Below, in pieces: positions 1 to 4,955 of a stretch of DNA of 5,307 bases. The stretch is taken from contig JAMDDZ010000031.1 in NCBI GenBank assembly GCA_023488565.1, forward strand, positions 1-5,307. Direction: 5' to 3'. Each line of letters starts with the position of its first letter. Position 1 is the stretch's first letter. Made by a program: the position numbers and the translations under genes. The notes below the pieces were generated by a model. The model saw only the letters and a list, made by a program, of their open reading frames with translations. It was not told the DNA's origin and ran no database searches. This stretch comes from Bacillota bacterium (GTDB lineage Bacteria; Bacillota; Sulfobacillia; Sulfobacillales; Sulfobacillaceae).

Positions 1-18
1 CTGCGACATTCTCTTTGT

Positions 19-258
19 CTAGCGCTGTGACAACGGGTTTTGGACTACCGATCGACGCAAGTTTGACCATTTGCGGAACGCAATCAAACTCCACACGGTC
101 TCCACAACGCCAAAGGGCCAGGTGCCCGCTAAAAATCCGTAGCTTGCGGATCCTAAACAGGAGAGGGCAAATGCAAAAGTAAACCATGGAGAACGTGATT
201 CTAAGGCATAAAATACCATCATCAGGGTCACTACAGTTGCGCCGTAGGCAGTTAGCAT
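19..258 (-). CDS. Small hypothetical membrane protein
   Basis: This 79-residue protein has two or three hydrophobic stretches: about residues 4-19 (AYGATVVTLMMVFYAL), 25-45 (including FTFAFALSCLGSASYGFLAG) and 47-60 (around WPFGVVETVWSLIAF). It ends in a basic tail (RKWSNLRRS), which suggests a small inner-membrane protein with a cytoplasmic C-terminus. The start is well supported: read on the minus strand, AAGGAGGT lies a few bases before the ATG. I recall similar small proteins with an AGxWPFGVVExxW core in many bacteria, usually left as hypothetical, but I cannot name a family or function. It is transcribed away from the ars cluster, so it is probably an independent unit. A weak hairpin (GGCTT 273-277 with AAGCC 286-290) lies in its leader. 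No convincing promoter was found. Confidence 0.78.
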   Translation of the reverse strand: MLTAYGATVVTLMMVFYALESRSPWFTFAFALSCLGSASYGFLAGTWPFGVVETVWSLIAFRKWSNLRRSVVQNPLSQR

Positions 259-420
259 GGGAGACCTCCTTGGGCTTCCTATAGAAAGCCTTATCTACGG
301 AACTATTCTAAACCAGCTATTACTGCATAGAACTACGCTGACCTGCATTAATTTTATGGCCCTCGGGCAAAAGCGCCTCAGAGTATACTGAAACATCGAC
401 AGATCTGACCATATCCCCCA

Positions 421-855
421 GTGTTTCTATGGCACGAACGTAAACGGCATCACTTGGTTGATCCTAATGGATTTTCCTGGGCCAATCATACGGCGATCTT
501 CAACGAGCTCAAACAATCTGCAAATGGAATTTCGATGCGACTGCATTATCTCACGGTGGATTACCTGAGATCTATGGGTACTAATGGCATTCGTTGGCCG
601 GTCTAAAAAATGCCGCAGGTGCGTTAGAAGGAACACCGCGTCTGTATGTCGACGGTCAATTTAACTATCCCGACAGCAAAACTCCAAGTCTATGATGTAA
701 ACCTGAAGACCAACGTTGGGTATATTATCGTTTGAATCCCGCAGGGATGGACCAATTGGCACGTCAATTTCAACATTGGACTCTCTTGGGCACCGGAACA
801 TGAATTGAGTTTGCCCATAAAACCCTGCTAAGCTTCTCTGTTAGGGATTTAAAAT
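421..855 (+). pseudogene. Decayed 3' end of a molybdopterin oxidoreductase (nitrate reductase/formate dehydrogenase type)
   Basis: No intact reading frame spans this stretch, but pieces in two frames line up in order with the C-terminal part of large molybdopterin oxidoreductases. Frame 1 (421-606) ends in TNGIRWPV after a segment containing AIFNELKQ, recalling the family's 'EIFxEL...GGIxWPC' region. At about 603 the match moves to frame 3, giving EGTPRLYVDGQFNYPDSK, which resembles the family's 'GTPRLxxDGxFxxPDGKA' segment. A stop follows at 693-695. Frame 3 then continues with YYRLNPAGMDQL and HWTLLGTGT, reminiscent of 'LxTGR...HWHTGTMT', meets another stop at 801-803, and resumes with EFAHKTLL and SVRDL, recalling 'EINPxDAxxLGVxDGD'. 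One frameshift and at least two stops mean it cannot be functional. The 5' part of such a roughly 700-residue gene is missing. The identification rests on remembered motifs. An alternative reading of QRWVYYRLNP as an ArsR-like wing is possible for that piece alone. Confidence 0.5.
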
Positions 856-872
856 CCATGCCAACATCATGG

Positions 873-901
873 TTGACAATTACGGTGTATCCGTATATAA
901 G
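873..901 (+). promoter_or_regulatory. Sigma-A-type promoter of the ars cluster
   Basis: A perfect -35 hexamer TTGACA (873-878) is followed after exactly 17 bp by TATAAG (896-901), a 5-of-6 match to the -10 consensus. Transcription would start near 907-909, about 18 bases before the arsR start codon, so the leader is very short. No other promoter of this quality is evident before the downstream genes, and their tight spacing suggests one transcript from here to at least 4762. Confidence 0.8.
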
Positions 902-902
902 T

Positions 903-922
903 ATATCATAATTAGGTGATAT
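903..922 (+). promoter_or_regulatory. Putative ArsR operator (inverted repeat)
   Basis: A perfect 6-bp inverted repeat, ATATCA (903-908) and TGATAT (917-922), is separated by 8 bases. It lies directly after the -10 box, covers the expected transcription start, and includes the arsR ribosome binding site. AT-rich dyads with ATCA/TGAT half-sites close to the promoter are typical of ArsR/SmtB-family operators, so binding here would block initiation. That ArsR binds this site is inferred from position and symmetry. Confidence 0.65.
914..919 (+). promoter_or_regulatory. Ribosome binding site of arsR
   Basis: AGGTGA lies 6 bases before the ATG at 926 and fixes this as the arsR start. It overlaps the right half of the operator dyad. 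Confidence 0.65.
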
Positions 923-925
923 TGA

Positions 926-1294
926 ATGTATGAGACTAGAGCTGAGCTTTTCCGTGCGTTGGGCGATCCGACCAGACTTCGAATCTTAGCACTACTCCGG
1001 GTAAGGCAAGCTTGCGTTTGCGAATTGGTCGAATTGCTGCCGATGAGTCAGCCAGCGGTTTCTCAGCACCTCCGTAAACTCAAGCAAGTAGGTTTGGTAT
1101 CGGAGCGCCGCCAAAAATATTGGACGTATTATGCATTACGGGATGATGTGTCACCTGCCGTGAGAGAACTTGTGCGTGATTTGCCACAGGTTCCTGATCA
1201 AGAGGAATGGCTAAGTGCCCATCGGGTGGACACCGTGTGTCAACCATTACCAAATCCCGACGCTAGCCGCCTTATCACTATTAGTGGTGGGTAA
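926..1294 (+). CDS. arsR: ArsR-family arsenite/antimonite-responsive repressor
   Basis: This 122-residue winged-helix repressor is expected to bind the operator just upstream and to leave DNA when it binds As(III) or Sb(III). The N-terminus (ELFRALGDPTRLRILALL, residues 7-24) is the classic ArsR dimer/helix signature. It is followed by ACVCELVELL (29-38), the metal-binding helix, then the recognition helix SQPAVSQHLRKLKQVGLV (41-58) and the wing with YWTYYAL (65-71). Cys30 and Cys32 form the CVC pair of the E. coli-type sensor, but the position of the third ligand (Cys37 in the E. coli plasmid R773 protein) is Val35. A further cysteine, Cys105, sits in an extended C-terminal tail and could complete the site, which is inference. 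It is the first gene of the cluster and 54 bases separate it from the next. Confidence 0.95.
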   Translation: MYETRAELFRALGDPTRLRILALLRVRQACVCELVELLPMSQPAVSQHLRKLKQVGLVSERRQKYWTYYALRDDVSPAVRELVRDLPQVPDQEEWLSAHRVDTVCQPLPNPDASRLITISGG

Positions 1295-1334
1295 ATGCGC
1301 GTCAAGGGGATGTCTTAAACTAAAAAGTTCATGA

Positions 1335-1342
1335 CAGGGGGA
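1335..1342 (+). promoter_or_regulatory. Ribosome binding site deciding a GTG start
   Basis: The purine-rich CAGGGGGA (1335-1342) ends 6 bases before the GTG at 1349. The in-frame ATG at 1331 sits immediately ahead of this motif and has no Shine-Dalgarno sequence at a workable distance, so the GTG is the better start. Confidence 0.55.
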
Positions 1343-1348
1343 AAAAAT

Positions 1349-1606
1349 GTGGATGCTAAGATGAAGGAATTGGTGGCCATTGCAGCCTCCGTGGCCAGTG
1401 GGTGCACATCTTGTCTGGAGACCCATATGACTTTAGCACGGCAGGCAGGAGCAGATTCCCGCGACATTCAAACCGTGATCAATATTGCGCGGGCTGTTCG
1501 ATTGCAGGGCATTACTACGATTGATGATTTGGCTGGCAAGTGGGCGCAAGGGGAGCCAATCTCCGTTATCGTGGGCGAAAGTTGTGGTCCGGGTTGCAAT
1601 TGTTAA
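1349..1606 (+). CDS. AhpD-like (carboxymuconolactone decarboxylase family) CxxC protein with Cys-rich tail
   Basis: With the GTG start this is an 85-residue single-domain AhpD/CMD-type protein beginning MDAKMKELVAIAASV, as family members usually do. Starting at the ATG at 1331 would add six residues. The catalytic signature is visible: a Glu (residue 7), then CTSCLETH with Cys19, Cys22 and His26. This matches the ExnCxxCxxxH arrangement of AhpD, where the two cysteines undergo thiol-disulfide exchange. The C-terminus carries an unusual extra motif, ESCGPGCNC (Cys79, Cys83, Cys85), which looks suited to binding a soft metal or metalloid. It lies 16 bases before arsD and is surely co-transcribed. 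A plausible role is a thiol redox or metalloid-handling helper in the ars pathway, but the substrate is unknown. The family call is firm; the role is inference. Confidence 0.85.
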   Translation: MDAKMKELVAIAASVASGCTSCLETHMTLARQAGADSRDIQTVINIARAVRLQGITTIDDLAGKWAQGEPISVIVGESCGPGCNC

Positions 1607-1608
1607 TT

Positions 1609-1615
1609 GAGGAGG
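1609..1615 (+). promoter_or_regulatory. Ribosome binding site of arsD
   Basis: GAGGAGG ends 7 bases before the ATG at 1623, a strong site. The adjacent ATG at 1626 is also within reach, so the protein may begin one residue later. Confidence 0.75.
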
Positions 1616-1622
1616 ATGCAAC

Positions 1623-1940
1623 ATGATGATTGAGATTTATGATCCGGAATTGTGTTGTTCCACCGGAGTGTGTGGTTCGGCGCCAGATCCCGCGCTAGTC
1701 CGTGCCGAAGAAACCCTGACTCGCCTGCAATCCGAAGGCGCTATTGTGAAGCGCTATCAACTCAGCCGGCAGGCCACAGCGTTTACGGAGAATCCTGTCG
1801 TCTATCGGACGTTGTTGGAATCCGGCACTGCGGCCCTACCAATCACTGCCATTGACGGTGTGGTGCATTTTGTGGGACGGTATCCGACCTATGACGAAGT
1901 GCAGGTACTAATATTGGATAACACAGTAAAGAAAGGTTAA
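1623..1940 (+). CDS. arsD: ArsD arsenite metallochaperone
   Basis: This 105-residue cytosolic protein of thioredoxin-like fold binds As(III)/Sb(III) and hands it to the ArsA ATPase. The diagnostic N-terminal motif CCSTGVCG is intact, with Cys11, Cys12 and Cys17 equivalent to Cys12, Cys13 and Cys18 of the E. coli plasmid ArsD, the residues that carry the metalloid. The rest matches the family pattern: PDPALVR, then 'RYQLSRQATAF' and 'NPVVYRTLLESG', then 'ALPITAIDGVV' and a terminal GRYPTYDEV. It lacks the extra C-terminal vicinal cysteine pairs found in some plasmid ArsD proteins, which are dispensable for chaperone activity. It lies 5 bases before the first arsA gene, as expected for a chaperone and its client. 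Confidence 0.96.
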   Translation: MMIEIYDPELCCSTGVCGSAPDPALVRAEETLTRLQSEGAIVKRYQLSRQATAFTENPVVYRTLLESGTAALPITAIDGVVHFVGRYPTYDEVQVLILDNTVKKG

Positions 1941-1945
1941 CGTCT

Positions 1946-2824
1946 ATGCGATATTTGTTCTTTTCGGGCAAAGGCGGCGTGGGTAAAACCTCTTTGGCAT
2001 CATCCACAGCGGTCATGTTAGCAGATGCCGGACAACGGGTTCTGTTGGTGACGACGGATCCTGCCTCTAATCTGGCTGACGTATTCGAACAAACAATTGG
2101 CCCGGAACCTATAGCCATATCGCAAGTTCCTGGATTAAGAGCTCAGGAGATTGACGCGGAAGCATCTGCCGCAGCTTACCGTGAAAGGGCATTGGGCCCT
2201 CTTCGCGGAGTGCTCCCGGATTCCATGATTAGTACGTTGGCGGAGCAAATGAGCGGCCCATGCACTGTGGAAATTGCCGGGTTTGATGAATTTGTTCATG
2301 CCATGTTCTTAGCAGACTATGATGTGATTGTGTTCGATACCGCACCCACTGGACACACCTTGCGGCTTTTGGCGTTACCTTCGGCATGGTCTGTCCATAT
2401 TACCGAAAGTGAGCAAGGGTCGGGTCAGACGTGTATTGGTCCGGTAGAACAGTTGCAAACTTCCAAAGGGGAATATGAAGCGGCATTGGGGCTGTTGCAA
2501 GATCCATCGAAAACCACATTCATTCTGGTTACCCAGCCGGAAAGGGCGGCGGTCAAGGAAACAGTGCGAGCCGCTAAAGAACTGGACGAATTGTCCATTG
2601 TTAAACCGCAAATTGTGGTCAACGGCGTAATTCCCGAAGAGGCCAGCAATCACCCCTTCTTTGCCTCCCGTCGTCGAATGCAGCTGAGGGCACTAGATGG
2701 GTTAGTTCAGGAGTTTAACGTGAAGCCTATTCAAGTGCCCTTGTTGGAAAATGAAGTCAAAGGTATTAAAGCCCTGCGTGCCTTGGGAAAGTGGGTGTCA
2801 GACGATGTCTGCGCTGTTCGGTGA
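1946..2824 (+). CDS. arsA1: ArsA ATPase, N-terminal half encoded separately (ArsA1)
   Basis: This 292-residue protein is a half-size ArsA, a member of the ArsA/Get3 P-loop ATPases that power arsenite efflux. The P-loop GKGGVGKTS is at residues 8-16, switch I TTDPASN at 36-42, and the signal-transduction motif DTAPTGHTLRLL at 131-142. The two metalloid-binding cysteines of the A1 half are present: Cys106 in SGPCTVEIAGFDEF and Cys163 in GQTCIGP, matching Cys113 and Cys172 of the full-length E. coli plasmid ArsA. There is no CxxC zinc motif near the C-terminus, arguing against a Get3 tail-anchor targeting factor. GAAAGG (1931-1936) precedes the ATG by 9 bases. Its 3' end overlaps the next gene by 20 bp. 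Full-length ArsA has about 580 residues with two fused halves; here the fusion is absent. Confidence 0.95.
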   Translation: MRYLFFSGKGGVGKTSLASSTAVMLADAGQRVLLVTTDPASNLADVFEQTIGPEPIAISQVPGLRAQEIDAEASAAAYRERALGPLRGVLPDSMISTLAEQMSGPCTVEIAGFDEFVHAMFLADYDVIVFDTAPTGHTLRLLALPSAWSVHITESEQGSGQTCIGPVEQLQTSKGEYEAALGLLQDPSKTTFILVTQPERAAVKETVRAAKELDELSIVKPQIVVNGVIPEEASNHPFFASRRRMQLRALDGLVQEFNVKPIQVPLLENEVKGIKALRALGKWVSDDVCAVR

Positions 2825-3686
2825 CCACTCAACCCGATTCTTCTTGGCAGGTAAGGGCGGAGTAGGGAAGACCACACTTGCGGTGGCCATTGCTGTGCAA
2901 AATGCCCGTAATGGGACGAAGACGCTGTTAATGACTACGGATCCCGCCTCTCACATTGGGTTGGTGTTGGAAAGCGAAATCGGTAAAGATCCTACGGCGG
3001 TCACGGGGGTTCCTGGGCTGTATGCTGCTCGCATTGATCCCCGAGAAGAGACGGCCCGTTACCAACAGGCGGTTTTGGCAGAAGCACGGGAACGGTACAT
3101 GGCGGACACCGTATTGCGCATGGAGGAAGAACTGAATTCCCCGTGCACCGAGGAAGTGGCGGTGTTTCGGCGGTTTCTTTGGGCTTTGTTAACCGAGGAA
3201 TATGATACGGTGGTTTTCGATACCGCCCCCACAGGACATACGCTGCGACTGCTAGGATTACCCTTGAGTTATAGCCAGCAAATTGCGGTAAAGGCACAAG
3301 GATCGGAAGAAAGCCGTGCGGTGGATCAAGAAGAAGCGGCAACAATGCATCGAGCTATGGCGATGTTGCAAGATCGCCACACAACAACATTTGCCTGGGT
3401 AGTATACCCCGAGTCCACGCCAATCCAGGAAGCTCATCGCGGAGCCCAGGATCTCAGAACCATCGGCATCGAAACTGGTGCGGTTATAGTGAACCAGGTG
3501 CTACCGGAAGAAGTGTGTGTACACCCGTTGTTTAAAAAACGTTATGCGATGCAACAGCGGTATATTGCGAATCTCGGAGAACAATTTCCGGGCGCAACTA
3601 TTGTTAAGGTACCGTTGCAAGCAGAAGATGTCATTGGCTTGACGGCATTGGATGATCTGGTGGAGTCCATAGGTATTTGGGACTGA
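2805..3686 (+). CDS. arsA2: ArsA ATPase, C-terminal half encoded separately (ArsA2)
   Basis: This 293-residue protein is the second half-size ArsA and should pair with the upstream product to form the complete pump-driving ATPase. It has its own P-loop GKGGVGKTT (residues 16-24), TTDPASH (44-50) and DTAPTGHTLRLL (139-150). Cys114 in NSPCTEEVAVF matches Cys422 of the full-length enzyme, the metalloid ligand supplied by the A2 half. As expected for A2, it has no counterpart of Cys172. I chose the ATG at 2805 because the protein then begins shortly before the conserved beta-strand RFFLAGKGG. An upstream in-frame ATG at 2751 would add 18 residues encoded inside the preceding gene that look like an off-frame shadow. 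The site lacks a strong Shine-Dalgarno sequence and overlaps the previous gene by 20 bp, so translational coupling is likely, helping to make equal amounts of both halves. Confidence 0.95.
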   Translation: MSALFGDHSTRFFLAGKGGVGKTTLAVAIAVQNARNGTKTLLMTTDPASHIGLVLESEIGKDPTAVTGVPGLYAARIDPREETARYQQAVLAEARERYMADTVLRMEEELNSPCTEEVAVFRRFLWALLTEEYDTVVFDTAPTGHTLRLLGLPLSYSQQIAVKAQGSEESRAVDQEEAATMHRAMAMLQDRHTTTFAWVVYPESTPIQEAHRGAQDLRTIGIETGAVIVNQVLPEEVCVHPLFKKRYAMQQRYIANLGEQFPGATIVKVPLQAEDVIGLTALDDLVESIGIWD

Positions 3687-3707
3687 TAACGAGACCTCTA
3701 AAAATAT

Positions 3708-3717
3708 GGAGGAGGAG
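3708..3717 (+). promoter_or_regulatory. Strong ribosome binding site of the DsrE-family gene
   Basis: GGAGGAGGAG ends 6 bases before the ATG at 3724. It overlaps an in-frame ATG at 3706, which therefore cannot be the natural start. Confidence 0.8.
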
Positions 3718-3723
3718 ATTGTT

Positions 3724-4074
3724 ATGGGGAAAATAGCTATTGTAGTGATGTCGGGAAAGGACAACCCACCCCGTGCAATGTCGGGTTTGCACGTGGCCAA
3801 GTGGATTTACGATGCGCGCTACGAAAATGGCATCGGAGATGTGGAGGTGTTTTTGTTCACTGAAGGACTGCGGGTGATAGGGGACACTGAAGGGGAAATG
3901 GCGCATCTAGTCCATGAATTGATTGAGGCGGGCATTGTCGTGGGAGGGTGCAGCAATCAACTGAACAGTTGGGGGCTGGTTGACGAGGCCAAATCGGCAG
4001 GCATTTTTGCAGAATTTGCCCGGGATGCTTTTTCGCGCTACGCGCGTGAAGGCTATACCGTCATGACGTTTTAA
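3724..4074 (+). CDS. DsrE/DsrF-like family protein
   Basis: This 116-residue protein has the alternating strand/helix pattern of the DsrE fold. It opens with the strand KIAIVVMSG (3-11), followed by the helix GLHVAKWIYDAR (21-32). Next come the strand VEVFLFTEGLRV (40-51), a helix with HLVHELIEAG (61-70), and VVGGCSNQLNSWG (72-84). Cys76 lies in the position where sulfur-carrying DsrE/TusD-type proteins place their active cysteine, so persulfide transfer or soft-metal binding is possible, though many DsrE-like proteins have no known activity. It has its own strong ribosome binding site 37 bases after arsA2 and is 1 base from the next gene, so these two are probably made together. A sulfur or thiol role beside arsenic-handling genes makes chemical sense but is inference. 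Confidence 0.85.
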   Translation: MGKIAIVVMSGKDNPPRAMSGLHVAKWIYDARYENGIGDVEVFLFTEGLRVIGDTEGEMAHLVHELIEAGIVVGGCSNQLNSWGLVDEAKSAGIFAEFARDAFSRYAREGYTVMTF

Positions 4075-4075
4075 C

Positions 4076-4762
4076 ATGACAACGCCGAAGACGGAGGAGA
4101 TAGGGGATAATACTGTGACCTGGTATTGGCCCGAGTGGGCTGCAAGTGCGTCATTGCCCCCATTTCAGGTGCGGGATACGGAATCCAGTCATGGTTGGTA
4201 TGCCCAAGTTGCAAAAACCATTACCTTCAAAGATCTGGTGAAATTTCATGGCCATGCCTGCGACGGGCTCTTCCGAGGCGCTTCAGCCATTGCTGTAGCT
4301 ATGCCGATGCTGTTTCCTGATGGGGTGATTGACCGTACCGATTTGCGTGTACTGTCGCGCAACAGTCCTTGTTTAGGTGATGTGGCTGCCTACTTGACGG
4401 GAGGTCGGGTCCGCTTCAACAGTCAGGACGTGCAAAACAAGCCAGGAGTCTGGTTTATCATCCAGCAGATGTCTACGGAAAAAACCATTCGGGTAGAGGA
4501 GAATATAGGGGTCTATCCGCAAGATCTCAGTGACGAAGAGGCTCAACTGGTGTCGTCGCGATTGGCTACGCCAGAACAATTGGATCGACTGCAAGCCGCA
4601 CAATGGCATTGGATCCAAAATGTTTTGTTGAAGACGCCCTGGGCGGAGCTTTACACCATCCAAGCGGTTCCTCAATTTGTCTGGCAGGATGTTCCTTATG
4701 ATCATATAGGTCTTCGGACCGATGTGCTTTTTAAGAACGCACCCCGTATCCATGATTCTTGA
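4076..4762 (+). CDS. FmdE-like family protein
   Basis: This 228-residue protein carries the FmdE domain, named after a gene next to formylmethanofuran dehydrogenase but widespread in non-methanogens with unclear function. The hallmark is FKDLVKFHGHACDGLFRGA (51-69), resembling the family's 'FHGHxCPGLxxG', with His58, His60 and Cys62 as probable metal ligands. A second conserved block, NSPCLGDVAAYLTGG (96-110), contributes Cys99. There is no C-terminal zinc ribbon with paired CxxC motifs, which some FmdE proteins carry. The start at 4076 is one base after the previous stop and would rely on coupling. A GTG at 4115 preceded by AGGGG (4102-4106) is a credible alternative that would remove 13 residues. 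A metal-binding or cofactor-related role with the DsrE protein is likely but unproven; the linked molybdoenzyme remnant upstream may be coincidental. Confidence 0.82.
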   Translation: MTTPKTEEIGDNTVTWYWPEWAASASLPPFQVRDTESSHGWYAQVAKTITFKDLVKFHGHACDGLFRGASAIAVAMPMLFPDGVIDRTDLRVLSRNSPCLGDVAAYLTGGRVRFNSQDVQNKPGVWFIIQQMSTEKTIRVEENIGVYPQDLSDEEAQLVSSRLATPEQLDRLQAAQWHWIQNVLLKTPWAELYTIQAVPQFVWQDVPYDHIGLRTDVLFKNAPRIHDS

Positions 4763-4955
4763 TGTCTCAGAACTCTTCCGTGCCGGGACTTATGAGCGAG
4801 TGTGGGGGGATAACGTGAAGAAAAGGGTTCGTCAGGACCACCTAGCACATAGCGGGCTATGGCAGTTGCTGCTTGACGGAAGCACGGATCCAGATGAGAG
4901 TTTTCATGATCCCACAGCGATTTCCGACCCCCATGCATCAGAATGCATCAGGTAG
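4752..4955 (+). CDS. Small unknown reading frame, probably truncated by frameshift
   Basis: An ATG at 4752 overlaps the end of the FmdE-like gene by 11 bp, a common arrangement in coupled operons, and opens a 67-codon frame ending at 4955. The sequence starts MILDVSELFRAGTYERVWG and is rich in Asp, His and Trp without membrane segments; I recognise no family. There is no clear ribosome binding site for the ATG. An in-frame GTG at 4815 is preceded by GGGGGGA (4804-4810) and is an alternative start. Near the end lies a 10-bp tandem repeat. Removing one copy joins this frame to a further open stretch (SGRAAVPDLWQVAHE and onward) ending in double stops at 5020-5025, which would give an 86-residue protein. 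The present form may thus be a recently broken gene, or the frame may not be real. Confidence 0.38.
   Translation: MILDVSELFRAGTYERVWGDNVKKRVRQDHLAHSGLWQLLLDGSTDPDESFHDPTAISDPHASECIR
4933..4952 (+). repeat. 10-bp tandem duplication
   Basis: ATGCATCAGA (4933-4942) is followed directly by ATGCATCAGG (4943-4952), 9 of 10 bases identical. Because 10 is not a multiple of three, the duplication shifts the reading frame of the overlapping small gene and brings the stop at 4953-4955 into use. Replication slippage is the simplest origin. Confidence 0.8.

Noticed and set aside
696..800. C-terminal piece of a second ArsR-type regulator (QRWVYYRLNP resembles an ArsR wing)
   Set aside because: No helix-turn-helix segment precedes it in any frame, and the flanking pieces fit a molybdopterin oxidoreductase remnant better.
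2751..2804. Upstream in-frame start for the second arsA gene
   Set aside because: It would add 18 residues encoded inside the preceding gene, ahead of the conserved N-terminal strand and P-loop spacing, with no ribosome binding site.
3001..3345. Minus-strand open frame opposite the second arsA gene (also others opposite arsA1, DsrE and FmdE)
   Set aside because: These are proline/histidine-rich shadow frames of clear plus-strand genes, without ribosome binding sites or recognisable domains.
1946..3686. Get3/TRC40 tail-anchored protein targeting factors
   Set aside because: Both proteins lack the C-terminal CxxC zinc motif, keep the ArsA metalloid cysteines, and follow arsR and arsD.
3706..3723. 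Upstream ATG for the DsrE-family gene
   Set aside because: This ATG overlaps the Shine-Dalgarno sequence that serves the ATG at 3724, and the DsrE fold begins at 3724.
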